Positions 51,601 through 60,900 of a DNA stretch of 64,000 nt are shown piece by piece; the first letter of the stretch is position 1; each line of letters begins with the position of its first letter. The translations under genes were made by a program, and so were the position numbers. The DNA is taken from NCBI RefSeq assembly GCF_026230105.1, contig NC_079482.1, forward strand, positions 2,356,001 to 2,420,000, in the 5' to 3' direction. The notes beneath the pieces were generated by a model. It did not search any database. It saw only the letters and a list, made by a program, of their open reading frames with translations, and was not told the origin of the DNA. This stretch comes from Diorhabda sublineata. Its lineage: Eukaryota > Arthropoda > Insecta > Coleoptera > Chrysomelidae.

Positions 51601-53304
51601 CCATTGATCCAAGCAGTGCTGGAAGTCTTCTTCGGTGATGGTCTTCAGGAGGTCTGCCGTTTTTTGTTTTATCGCTTCCTTCGACTCGAATCGGGTCCCT
51701 TTTAAAGCAGTTCATCGTTTACAACCTCGACAATCATCCGGATGCTCAATCGACGATCTGCACGCAGAATCTGGTTGATTTTGATTACAGTTTCTGGAGT
51801 TGAAACAGTCACAAGACGATGGTCATCTTCAGTGCACTCGCGACCATCACTAAAGCGCGTACACTACTCAAAAACGCGCGTACGAGATCGAGAATTGTCC
51901 CCGTAGGCCTCTTGCAACAATTTATAGCACTTAATCGGAGTTTTTTTTTTCAATTTTCAAAGAAAAAATCACGTTCGTTTCAAATCCCTACAGCACAAAT
52001 ACTAAAATAGTGACGGACACGTGTTTTGGGACGTGCATAGACAAGATATCTAGATACCCAACGTGCGCAGTCTCGTTATTTAATAGCCAGACCTCGTACG
52101 ACACTTTCGAGTATACCCAATATCCAAAATCAGAAGGAATGAACTCAGAAAGGTGCTGGATTTGGAACTACAACAACAGATCCACCAACCCGATACTCCT
52201 TGCAAGCTGGCAGCAACGCCATGTAAGTATCTAGCGGAATATGTTTGTTAATCGACTCGAATTACACGTTTTTCATTTAACAATTAACCTTTTTTTAACG
52301 ACTTTCTGGTTTAACAACAGTATTACTTCGGAATGGCTTCTTATTTTGACCTAGACCTAGAAGCCGGTCTTGTTAACTAAAACTCAAGTTTGTTGGATGT
52401 GCGTACTATTTATTTGTGACCTATTAACATTGTTTTTTCTAAAAAGGCTCTTTCGTTTGTTTATTGCAAATTGGAGATTTCCAGGAAACGGAAATTCTAG
52501 AATGAGATGTTACTATATAAACGAGGTTCTAGCATCCTCAGTTGACAATGTGACGTCATAGTTAGCACAACGGCATAGTGACAAGTATTACATACATGTT
52601 TTCAAATCGACATGAATTTTTACAGCGCGGTTTTCGTGTTACCCGGGTTCTAAGTGCTTCAAATGGCCATGGCGCGGTGCTGCTATCGAGGGATGGACGT
52701 TGCTAGAGTAGGGATGAACATTACGACATAAAGTATATAACCTAAAATCGGAGAATGCGTTTTACGCGACACTGTGCTCCAATGAAGTGTTATTTATTAT
52801 AATTCATATTTAATTTTGTTAAAATCTCTCGGATCATAACGGTAACATGGCGGCAACAGAATAAAACACCCCCACCACCTTAGTTCCAACATCTGTATGT
52901 AAAATCGTGGTGACAATTAAACTAAACTTTGTATTTAAATAAATTAGTGCTAGTGAATAGTTAAGTGTAAGTGTTAGTTAATATTTATTGTACAAATAAA
53001 TTACGTAAGCGCGTTTAAATTGATTTTGTGATTAAAAATAGTTTAATTAAATAAGATGTATGAAATTATATCTACCTGCCGCTGTAATCTTCCGGATACG
53101 GTATGATAATTCCTTCGGGACTAGGTCTGGGAGAATTTCCAATCCAGAAAAAAGCGTCCGGACCAGTACCATCATAACAGAATCCTTTTATAAATATTGT
53201 ACTTTCGTCTACAGCGTACGCGGTACCTTTTATACCATGGGCAAATTCCACCAATCTTCCGATTTTTTTACCATAATAGGGCTCCGCCGGTTTACCGCAC
53301 AAAC
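33483..53304 (-). CDS. Skeletor-like DM13-DM13-DOMON protein (10 exons, 5' end missing)
   Basis: Extracellular matrix/cuticle-type protein of the Skeletor/Knickkopf group. Minus-strand exons: 53304-53076, 43491-43380, 39832-39579, 39527-39362, 39029-39009, 38951-38775, 38335-38096, 38037-37836, 35877-35393, 33650-33483. All join in phase to give 684 residues plus the missing N-terminus. DM13 domain 1: IGRLVEFAHGIKGTAYAVD, YDGTGPDAFFWIGN, WLSVWCRRFTV. DM13 domain 2: RLAHGLRSDNISILDAKTF, YDGAGPDAYFWVGNG, WLAVWCVQYRHNFG. DOMON domain: YIAFGLSG, GGDVIVAFYD, KGVCPDERIGG-like (here QGVCPDERIGG), SVIAAFGPLN. Then RGQTYTFVVEGGDD, NPARYHPFYITD and CYTHTNLGWKI. The sequence fits Skeletor isoforms B/C better than Knickkopf. 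The signal-peptide exon(s) lie right of 53304, perhaps outside the window. Confidence 0.9.
33651..35392 (-). other. Skeletor-like last intron
   Basis: AT-rich. It contains AACCTAACCTAAAC (about 34186), a copy of a dispersed repeat near 34558, and a degenerate three-unit tandem repeat at 34900-35260. No other gene is seen. Confidence 0.6.
34900..35260. repeat. Diverged short tandem repeat, three units
   Basis: Units each contain an ATCGGCAGATTT-type block followed by TTTCTACTGRCAACTAGAGG and CGTT; third copy TTCTATTGATAACTAGATGG. They are spaced about 150 and 95 bases apart and strongly diverged. Confidence 0.6.
35985..37815. repeat. 22-bp ATCGATT satellite with degenerate left flank
   Basis: The 22-bp unit includes ATCGATTGATTCATCGG and recurs in perfect 22-base steps (e.g. 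36853, 36875, 36897). Three blocks (about 36815-37085, 37126-37410, 37527-37812) hold roughly 38 units. Blocks are separated by a shared spacer with AAGAATCAATTCTTTGAAAT. Left of 36690 the DNA is an irregular mixture of ATCGATTAAT-like words, probably an older decayed part. It lies inside the Skeletor-like intron between exons 37836 and 35877, ending about 20 bases from the splice donor. Confidence 0.93.
38336..38774 (-). other. Skeletor-like intron (short)
   Basis: AT-rich intron between DOMON exons, with a (TA)n run at about 38446-38458. Nothing else seen. Confidence 0.6.
39009..39029 (-). CDS. 21-nt microexon of the Skeletor-like gene
   Basis: Acceptor CACAAAG and donor CCG|GTGAGC bound 21 bases encoding PPWWYNP in phase 0. 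The peptide joins ...GQTKVS before and TSTTPRTIPPANCREF after, as expected for this linker between DM13-2 and DOMON. Skipping it would keep frame. Confidence 0.8.
39833..43379 (-). other. Skeletor-like intron between DM13 exons
   Basis: No gene. A compositionally balanced island at about 40790-40960 is flanked by two TTAATGCATTA strings (about 40757 and 40948) and could be a small element or a regulatory region. Another such island at 41690-41870 (with CCAGAGGGCCGG, TCCCCGGGAATTGG) is unclassified. The right part holds the mariner-derived tandem duplication at 42180-43240. Confidence 0.5.
42180..43245 (-). mobile_element. Mariner remnant amplified as a 413-bp tandem
   Basis: GAAAAACGTCGA(C/T)CTCGCGG recurs at 42278, 42690 and 43103 (steps 412 and 413), with near-identical intervening sequence. 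On the minus strand the pieces read HEEARAERCEEMVEKFN, ...ASRAKID-like, RTVNSGW-like and NIESLFGTE, matching mariner transposase segments in family order but in broken frames. Copies differ by a few substitutions, so the duplication is young and the transposase was already dead. Confidence 0.75.
43890..44575 (+). pseudogene. Mariner transposase remnant
   Basis: Broken frames on the plus strand follow mariner order: FNHVLKIFPSKISDVLEVVD, then EEDRHITLREVACIAKIEK (the helix-turn-helix 'DRRITxREI' block). Next come KRIITVDGKWVLRNQPSW, in the place of the catalytic 'DESWI' block (here DGKW), DEPAQTTSKAEK and SPDPAQSDYHLFRRLQN ('DxAPxDYHLF' block). Last is TNDDDLQTHLVQFFADKN. Stops and frameshifts separate the blocks. 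Non-functional. Confidence 0.8.
44590..45050 (+). pseudogene. LINE endonuclease-reverse transcriptase 3' remnant
   Basis: Plus-strand pieces read EHARKTLHNMRKLVANRNLS, FLTRMLRCYIFPVLLYGF, TIKKRKL and then GRERLAQVARTHVYRNFQSC with frame changes. These are the C-terminal blocks after the polymerase core in insect EN-RT LINEs ('RVLRCYVFSVLLYG', 'KKRKLxxFGH', 'LRTWTGxTxxELFRAA'). It abuts the mariner remnant on its left, so one was inserted into or deleted against the other. Confidence 0.75.
45240..46135 (+). pseudogene. Tc1-type transposase remnant
   Basis: Degraded plus-strand frames contain WETVFWSDESKFFDL ('xxFSDESKF', catalytic Asp block) and HQRFGDGLGMFWR / TRGSVMVWGCFGGRKIPPIG ('GSVMVWGCF' block) in adjacent frames, typical of Tc1 family transposases. 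Later blocks are mutated beyond certainty. Stops throughout. Confidence 0.75.
46260..46470. other. GAGA-rich stretch before LINE remnant
   Basis: Contains AGAGAGAGAGAG (about 46310) and AAGAGAGAGA (about 46412), a TATTTAAG string (46448) and CTATCTATCGAGC. This could be a retroelement promoter or 5' UTR, but no matching LTR was found. Confidence 0.35.
46600..47960 (+). pseudogene. LINE ORF2 remnant: RT C-terminus and RNase H
   Basis: In plus-strand pieces: LRIVDRWCRSEGLSIDLFTK, IILSGVTLTYSRAVKYLGVT and HVDNTIKN (the 'WCRxEGLSVN...VKYLGVxLD' block of R1/Jockey-type LINEs). Then SLGVRPKTLRWIYG-like sequence, and an RNase H end IQFVWVLGHSGNKGNDEANS ('WVPGHSGIxGNExAD'). Many stops and frameshifts. 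A dead copy in the sense opposite to the host gene. Confidence 0.85.
48000..49283. other. Anonymous intronic sequence
   Basis: No gene recognised. A 77-codon plus-strand frame at 49037-49270 (starting MVKLLEKNEPRLLEIKLFF) and its antisense have no familiar motif. 48660-48670 is a poly-T run. The sequence is probably transposon-derived but unassigned. Confidence 0.4.
49284..50195 (+). repeat. Acidic-repeat minisatellite with duplicated leader
   Basis: A ~155-base leader (GACTTGATTCTTGATTCT through CTCCAACCTGGAGATATTGA) occurs twice, near 49305 and 49637. Each is followed by 15/30-base repeats that read EPEVDEPDAEEPEV-like in one frame. The first array (49455-49605) is open to a stop at 49610; the second (49780-50195) has stops in this frame but is open for 151 codons in another frame (LKNQKLTNQM-type). 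Probably a noncoding minisatellite. Confidence 0.8.
50540..50825 (+). pseudogene. IS630/Tc1-type (DDE_3) transposase C-terminal remnant
   Basis: The frame ends WFGFKSPPYNSELNPIELVW, the conserved 'LPPYxxxLNPIExxW' block of DDE_3 transposases, then DINGEVS and a stop. The upstream DDE core is absent or unrecognisable. Confidence 0.75.
50826..51390. other. Flank between transposon remnants
   Basis: No recognisable gene. It includes GCGACACCCTATATAT (about 51129), related to the ACACCCTGTATA junction motif of the 58-62 kb cluster. Confidence 0.4.
51420..51985 (-). mobile_element. Internally deleted mariner copy
   Basis: On the minus strand the N-terminal part reads IKCYKLLQEAYGDNS(R)SRT, then VTVSTPETV-like and 'RADRRLSIRMIVEVVNDEL' in shifted frames (mariner helix-turn-helix region). 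It passes straight into LKGTRFESKEAIKQKTADLL, EEDFQHCLDQWKKRMETC (mariner C-terminus). The catalytic DDD core between them is missing, so a clean internal deletion is likely. Confidence 0.8.
51990..53075. other. Anonymous intronic sequence 3' of the DM13-1 exon
   Basis: No gene recognised. Small frames at 52010-52234 and 52370-52561 show no known motif. 52830-52880 contains AACATGGCGGCAACAG, similar in flavour to repeats in the neuroligin intron. Confidence 0.4.
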
Positions 53305-53800
53305 CTACGAAATTTAATTTTTAGATTAAATAGTATTTAAGTGAGGGACGCCAGATTTTTTCGAGTTTTGGGGGTCAATCTATTCTTTGAGAGGTTTACG
53401 GTTGGTAAAGCTCGGGAAAATCTGTAATTTCGCCATTTTCTAGCCCGGAAAAACAATTTCCACGAGAAAATTTTTAAATTTTTCCCCGAAAAAAGGAAAA
53501 AAAAAGGGCGTACACCATAACCGAATCAATTTAAACGGTTTCGATGATGATTGCACCAGACACCGCACTACAACTCAATAAAAGCTCATAATATATCGAG
53601 TTACGGACCCTTGCTCTGGAATATATTGTCCCTAATCTTACAGGGTGGTTACAAAATACGAAAAAAATAAAAAATAAAAACTCGATCTAAATAATAGTAG
53701 TAGTTTCTACGAGGTTTGCTACTTAAGTTTTGATATATGGCAACACCGATGTGAATACGTCAAATCTGACATTGACATAATGAAGTTTGACGGATGTCAT
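53305..53800. other. Sequence upstream of first visible Skeletor-like exon
   Basis: Begins with the acceptor (AATTTCGTAG on the minus strand) of exon 53304. No exon for the signal peptide is visible. A TTACAGGGTGG string at about 53640 belongs to the same motif class as the 58-62 kb cluster. Confidence 0.45.
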
Positions 53801-53809
53801 TTGAAATTC

Positions 53810-54275
53810 GACGGCAGTAACTCGCTTTTGGTGATGGAGCACCACCATCTTTCGCTGGTTGTCCGGATTCAATCGTAGTCAACTTCGCTACAGGCGAAGG
53901 TCGTCAAAAATCTGTTGTTGCGTCAGAAACTGATATTGCAATGTCGTCGTCGCATCGAACTGTCAATTCTGGATGGTAAACCAGCATTTGTTTGCCGGAA
54001 GTGATCGGGGAAACCAATCGCAGAAGACGAATCAATCTCCATTACGACAATGGACATCAATTCAAACAAAAACCTTTTTTAAACAGTCCAAACATCGAAT
54101 TGGTGGACCGTCCTTCGTACAATCCTTGTTTAACATCCGATGATTGCGAATTCAACGTTTTTCCGCACCTGAGGAAGCGGTTGAAGCGTTCAAATCGCAT
54201 GCTTTGGAGGTACCTCAATCGGAATGGAAAAAAATGCTTCAGCAATTGATTCAAACGCGTCTTCATTGATTGTAA
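53810..54275 (+). pseudogene. Mariner transposase remnant
   Basis: Plus strand: HRTVNSGW and then (next frame) CLPEVIGETNRRRRINLHYDNGHQ-type block, the mariner 'RRRIxLHHDNA' region with a changed catalytic surround. Then NSPNIELVDRPSYNPCLTSD ('NIxLMxHPPYSPDLAPxD') and FNVFPHLRKRLK. Frameshifts and substitutions at key Asp/His positions mark it as dead. Confidence 0.8.
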
Positions 54276-55254
54276 GTCTGCAGAGACCCCAAGAAATCAC
54301 ATCTATCATTTAATCGTATTAGATCCTTTCCTGGGAGGCTAGATTATGATGGTATGGGCAACCTCTTCACAAGTCAAACTGAATCTTTCCATTTTCTGCA
54401 ATTTAGAAACTCTAGCATCTCTATTTTTACCTATAAAAGCTTTTCAAGCATTTCCAGAACGAAATGAACTTGTTCTGTTTCTAATTCTGATGTTTCTTCG
54501 ATAAAATCCACTAGGCCAAAGTCCAGCCTTTGAGGACGTTGTTCCTTCAAGGCTGATGAGAAGCTCGAGATCCCAGGTACCCAACAAAGGCTTTGTTTTG
54601 GTGTTACGAATCCAGGAAAGAGCCTCGCTTGTGTTTTTAAACCTACCGGACTATTTTTTGGTTTTGGTTAGGGTTAGGTTATGTCTTATTCTTTTCCCTC
54701 TTATTGTACCCATTTTCTACGGGATGGTCCATGATTGTTTTGCTTCGGAAGGTCCCTCCGAGAGGGATTTTTGAGGTTACACCTCTTACGAACAATTCTC
54801 CAGGCACAGGCTTCTGGTGCGGTACATCTTATGGCTACGTCATGTATTAAAGTTCGTATAGTAGGTACAAGAGATAAAAAGATGTTATTACAGGAAAATT
54901 TGTCATTATCACGATATTTTATTATCGATAACTGCCGTGAACGCGACAACAAGAAGTCATAAAAGTCTCCCCTTCAATGAATATCATCCCCCTTTTGATA
55001 TAGAAGCTATACATTAAGAGACCGGTGCCCGGAGTGTGACTTAGGGGAGTTTGCACCAATGAACTCGACGTACAGAGTGAATCCACTAAGCAAATAAATA
55101 TTAAGTTATTGAAAATTGCTTATTATGTGGAAAAAAAAAACACTGTGTCCATCGAAAAAACAACTTTCCTGGTTTCTCATATTGTTTGGTGATTGGGCTC
55201 TGATGAAAATTGTATGATCTTTCATAAATTTACAAATTGGAGGCATTCTCCAAA
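54276..55254. other. Anonymous sequence
   Basis: No gene recognised. Contains GGTTAGGGTTAGGTTATG at 54664-54681. Small frames at 54556-54962 have no familiar motif. Confidence 0.4.
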
Positions 55255-57165
55255 GACTGACTGACCAAATGTCATATTTGTTCGAAATAAACCCGTGACA
55301 GTATCGAAAGTTAGGTTAGGTTATTGGTTTTGTTGATAATTGTCACTTTTTACACAATTAGTTTCAGAAAACAGTGAAAATTGACTTTTCGACCTACTAC
55401 ATTTTATTTTTATCAAAATATCACTCGACACTGATAATTTACGTAATTATATTAATCGATATTTCACCTACAAGTGATTGGTTTCCTGTAGCTGTCATTG
55501 AAGAACGTGTATAAAAAAGAAGACTGCTAAATGTCATAATGATTCGAAATAAACCCGTGACAGTATCGAAAGTTAGGTTAGGTTATTGGTTTTGTTGATA
55601 ATTGTCACTTTTTACACAATTAGTTTCAGAAAACAGTGAAAATTGACTTTTCGACCTACTACATTTTATTTTTATCAAAATATCACTCGACACTGATAAT
55701 TTACGTAATTATATTAATCGATATTTCACCTACAAGTGATTGGTTTCCTGTAGCTGTCATTGAAGAACGTGTATAAAAAAGAAGACTGCTAAATGTCATA
55801 ATGATTCGAAATAAACCCGTGACAGTATCGAAAGTTAGGTTAGGTTATTGGTTTTGTTGATAATTGTCACTTTTTACACAATTAGTTTCAGAAAACAGTG
55901 AAAATTGACTTTTCGACCTACTACATTTTATTTTTATCAAAATATCACTCGACACTGATAATTTACGTAATTATATTAATCGATATTTCACCTACAAGTG
56001 ATTAGTTTCCTGTAGCTCTCATTGAAGAACGTGTATAAAAAAGAAGACTGCTAAATGTCATATTTGTTCGAAATAAACCCGTGACAGTATCGAAAGTTAG
56101 GTTAGGTTATTGGTTTTGTTGATAATTGTCACTTTTTACACAATTAGTTTCAGAAAACAGTGAAAATTGACTTTTTGACCTACTACATTTTATTTTTATC
56201 AAAATGTCACTCGACACTGATAATTTACGTAATTATATTAATCGATATTTCACCTACAAGTGATTGGTTTCCTGTAGCTGTCATTGAAGAACGTGTATAA
56301 AAAAGAAGACTGCTAAATGTCATAATGATTCGAAATAAACCCGTGACAGTATCGAAAGTTAGGTTAGGTTATTGGTTTTGTTGATAATTGTCACTTTTTA
56401 CACAATTAGTTTCAGAAAACAGTGAAAATTGACTTTTCGACCTACTACATTTTATTTTTATCAAAATGTCACTCGACACTGATAATTTACGTAATTATAT
56501 TAATCGATATTTCACCTACAAGTGATTGGTTTCCTGTAGCTGTCATTGAAGAACGTGTATAAAAAAGAAGACTGCTAAATGTCATAATGATTCGAAATAA
56601 ACCCGTGACAGTATCGAAAGTTAGGTTAGGTTATTGGTTTTGTTGATAATTGTCACTTTTTATACAATTAGTTTCAGAAAACAGTGAAAATTGACTTTTC
56701 GACCTACTACATTTTATTTTTATCAAAATATCACTCGACACTGATAATTTACGTAATTATATTAATCGATATTTCACCTACAAGTGATTGGTTTCCTGTA
56801 GCTGTCATTGAAGAACGTGTATAAAAAAGAAGACTGCTAAATGTCATATTTGTTCGAAATAAACCCGTGACAGTATCGAAAGTTAGGTTAGGTTATTGGT
56901 TTTGTTGATAATTGTCACTTTTTACACAATTAGTTTCAGAAAACAGTGAAAATTGACTTTTCGACCTACTACATTTTATTTTTATCAAAATATCACTCGA
57001 CACTGATAATTTACGTAATTATATTAATCGATATTTCACCTACAAGTGATTAGTTTACTGTAGCTGTCATTGAAGAACGTGTATAAAAAAGAAGACTGCT
57101 AAATGTCATATTTGTTCGAAATAAACCCGTCACAGTATTGAAAGTTAGGTTAGGTTATTGATTTT
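55255..57165. repeat. 262-bp satellite, eight anchor copies
   Basis: TTCGAAATAAACCCGT recurs at 55281, 55543, 55805, 56067, 56329, 56591, 56853 and 57115: every step is exactly 262. Monomers differ at only a few positions (e.g. CATATTTGTTCG versus CATAATGATTCG; AAAATATCACT versus AAAATGTCACT). Each carries AAAGTTAGGTTAGGTTATTG. The array ends abruptly in the middle of the eighth unit near 57165. Confidence 0.95.
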
Positions 57166-57189
57166 GTTATTAATTTTTCAGTTCAGTGT

Positions 57190-57620
57190 CCAGGAGTGAC
57201 TCAAGCTCAATGGTTAACGATCCGTAACTTTCACAGGGACAACCTGTACCATCTAAAGATAGCAAAAATTGATTTTTCAATCGATTTTTTAACAAAAAGG
57301 TATTCTTTGTTCGGCTCGATCAATTTTATGGATTAAGAGATATGTAGATGTTTAGATCGTTGCACATATCAAGGAAACTGTTCGCCATAAAGAGACATTC
57401 TGAGGAAAATTATCATAAATCATAAATAATCAAAAATTTATTGAAAATACCCATACGATCAAAAGTTTACCTACAACTTATCAAATAAAAACAAAAAAAA
57501 ACTATAATCAACGTACGAAGAGGTTTTTTGTTGAAAAATCGATTGAAAAATTAATTTTGGATTGTACAGGTTGTCCCTGTAAAAGTTACGGATCGTTAAC
57601 CATTGGGCATGAGCCGTCCC
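57190..57620. mobile_element. Hairpin (long inverted-repeat) element
   Basis: CAATGGTTAACGATCCGTAA at 57208 is the reverse complement of sequence ending at 57605. The arms extend inward for about 100 bases (GGGACAACCTGTACC, then AATCGATTTTTTAACAAAAA, matched by GTTGAAAAATCGATTG on the other side). About 200 bases of AT-rich spacer separate them. MITE/foldback-like, non-coding; it starts where the 262-bp array stops. Confidence 0.75.
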
Positions 57621-57900
57621 TGATCTTCAGATAGTAGTGTAGAATTATTTATTCCGTCAAACACACTTAATGGACATACGTAATTATCCGTTGAAAAGTT
57701 ATAATATTCGAATGTATAGTTTAGAAAATTCACTGAAATATAAATTACGATTTCGGAACTTTGAAGGCTTATAACTCAGAAACGAGGGATCGTATGACAA
57801 ATTTTTTTATGTCACGTCATCTACTCACTTCCGAATTTTTGGCGTCAAGTCCTAGAACGCCCTGTATATGAATAAGAAGCAAGCAACTTGCACATGTTAA
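57621..57900. other. Spacer between hairpin and inverted cluster
   Basis: AT-rich, no gene. Ends with CGCCCTGTATATG and TATACAGGGTGTCCCACGAT, members of the junction-motif class. Confidence 0.45.
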
Positions 57901-60900
57901 ACTATACAGGGTGTCCCACGATGAGTTAAAATTATTTGTATATGGCAAAATACTTATAGTAGAATCAGGAAAATTTCTATGAGTGGGTTTTCGGATACGA
58001 TCTTTTTAACTAAAATATTTTCAAAGATGGCCGATTTCCGGTTCTACCGGAAATTAACTGTAACTTTGTTATTTCAAATAGAACACCCTGTATATTAATA
58101 TATTATTGTAATCTACGTAAAATTTTAGTATACTTTTGTGTAAAAACTTTTTTCGAAAAATGCATACTTTTTGAGTTATTAATTTTTTTGTAAAAAATTT
58201 GACCATTGCAGACCGTTATAAATTATTTTTTTGCGAGGATACCCTTAAAGATATGAAGACGGTTTTTGTTTGGTTCCTTTTAGCAATATCAGACGTATTT
58301 TAATCTATGTTAAAAAAGTGTTTATTTCATACAGGGTGTGTATAAACAGTGTTCAAAATTTAACTTCATAAATATCAAATTACTCCATTTTTTTAAATAG
58401 AACCACCCGGTTTTTTCTATTTTAATACATTCAGGGGTAAAAAATAAGGCAATTTCATGTATAATTTCCTATACCTAAACCTTACCGTTATCCAGATATT
58501 AAATGTTTTGTGTAAATTTTTAACTGCAACTGTCTAATTTTTTTCAAAAAAATTAATAACTCAAAAAGTATACATTTTTCGAAAAAAGTTTTTAGACAAA
58601 AGTATATTAAAATTTCACGTAGATTTCAATAATATATTAATATACAGGGTGTTCTATTTGAAATAACAGAGTTACAGTTACAGGTTTTATACAGGGTGTG
58701 TATGAAAAGTTTTAAAAATTTAACTTCATAAATATCAAATTACTCCATTTTTTTAAATAGAACCACCCTGTTTTTTCTATTTTAATACATTCAGGGGTAA
58801 AAAATAAGGCAATTTCATGTATAATTTCCTATACCTAAACCTTACCGTTATCCAGATATTAAATATTTTCTGTAAATTTTTAGAGAACTTTGAAGACTTT
58901 TTATACACACCCTGTATAAATTGAAGAATTTTTTAACATATATTCAAATACATGTGACCTTGCTTAAAGCAACCGAACAGAAACTATTTTCATATTTTTA
59001 AGGGTGTCCTCGTAAAAAAATAATTTATAAGGGTCTGCAACTGTCTAATTTTTTTCAAAAAAATTAATAACTCAAAAAGTATGCATTTTTCGAAAAAAGT
59101 TTTTAGACAAAAGTATATTAAAATTTTACGTATATTTCAAAAATGTCGTAGTATACAGGGTGTTCTATTTGAAATAACAGAGTTACAGTTACAGGTTTTA
59201 TACAGGGTGTGTATGAAAAGTTTTAAAAATTTAACTTCATAAATATCAAATTACTCCATTTTTTTAAATAGAACCACCCGGTTTTTTCTATTTTAATACA
59301 TTCAGGGGTAAAAAATAAGGCAATTTCATGTATAATTTCCTATACCTAAACCTTACCGTTATCCAGATATTAAATGTTTTCTGTAAATTTTTAGAGAACT
59401 TTGAAAACTTTTTATATACACCCTGTATAAAATGAAGAATTTTTTAACATTTTTCAAATACATGTGACCTTGCTAAAAGCAACCGAACAGAAACTATTTT
59501 CATATTTTTAAGGGTGTCCTCGTAAAAAAATAATTTATAAGGGTCTGCAACTGTCTAATTTTTTTCAAAAAAATTAATAACTCAAAAAGTATGCATTTTT
59601 CGAAAAAAGTTTTTAGACAAAAGTATATTAAAATTTTACGTATATTTCAAAAATGTCGTAGTATACAGGGTGTTCTATTTGAAATAACAAAGTTACAGTT
59701 ATAATTTTTTTTTATTTTAGTATACAGGGTGTGTATACAAAGTTTTCAAAATTTAACTTCATAAATATCGAATTTCTTTATTTTTTAACTACAACCATCC
59801 GGTTTTTCCTATCGAATCCTATCAATATACAGGGTGTTTTATTTAAAATAACAAAGTTACAATCGATATCTGATAGAATCGGAAGTCGATCATTTTTGAA
59901 AATAGTTTAGTTTAAAAGATCGTAGAGCGTAGAAGTTTTCATGGTACACCCTATATATCACTTGAAAGTAAATTATGTACTATATGACGTAAATCAATTT
60001 TAAAAAGGGGGGCTTGAAAGGGGATTATATTCTGATACTGTAAATCGTCGATTCAAGAATAAAATTCGCCCTGTTTCAGGTTATTTTGACATTCCATAAA
60101 TAAGGGACCGCATTGTATCATCGGAAACAGTTATTTTTAAACTTTCCATTATAAGTTCTCACCTCTACACATAACCTTAAAAAAATACGTTGCTTTCAAA
60201 CATAAGTTTGCATTTATTGAACGCCGAATGACGACCGAAATGGATTAATTCATGTGAAAATATGATAAGGTTCGAATAGGGATCGATAGTCACGGTTTGC
60301 CACCGCTACGAGTCACGGAGGCCTTGCTTGCTTCATTAATGTTGTAATGTGCCCTCTTTAGTTTAGTCATCCTGCCATTATATCGAAAGGACGCCGCCGC
60401 GTAGCATTTCCAATCGGCAAATTGTTGGTTAATCTCTCCGTTTATCCCCGATTCTTTCTTATTTCGGACATTGTGTTCGAGGATTTGCCGAAAGCTTTAA
60501 TAGCGGCAACAAGGGTCTTAAAACCTCGTTCAGCTACCAGACGATATCAATTTATTATATAACTTGAAATCTACAATTTACAGACATTCGACGTGTTTAC
60601 AATGAAATATACTAACAAATACTTTGATGTGGAATGAATGTACAAACAAAATTTTGATACATCCTGTATTAGATTCAACTAATGTTGAAATACCCGTCCA
60701 ATAATAGAAAAAATATTTATTAAGCCCTAACACGTACCACTTTTCAATAGCTTCTACCGGAAATCGACTGTAACTTTGTTATTTCAAATAGAACACCCTG
60801 TATATTAATATATTATTGAAATCTACGTAAAATTTTAATATACTTTACACCCTGTATACTACATTTTTGAAATCTACGTAAAATGTTAATATACTTTTGT

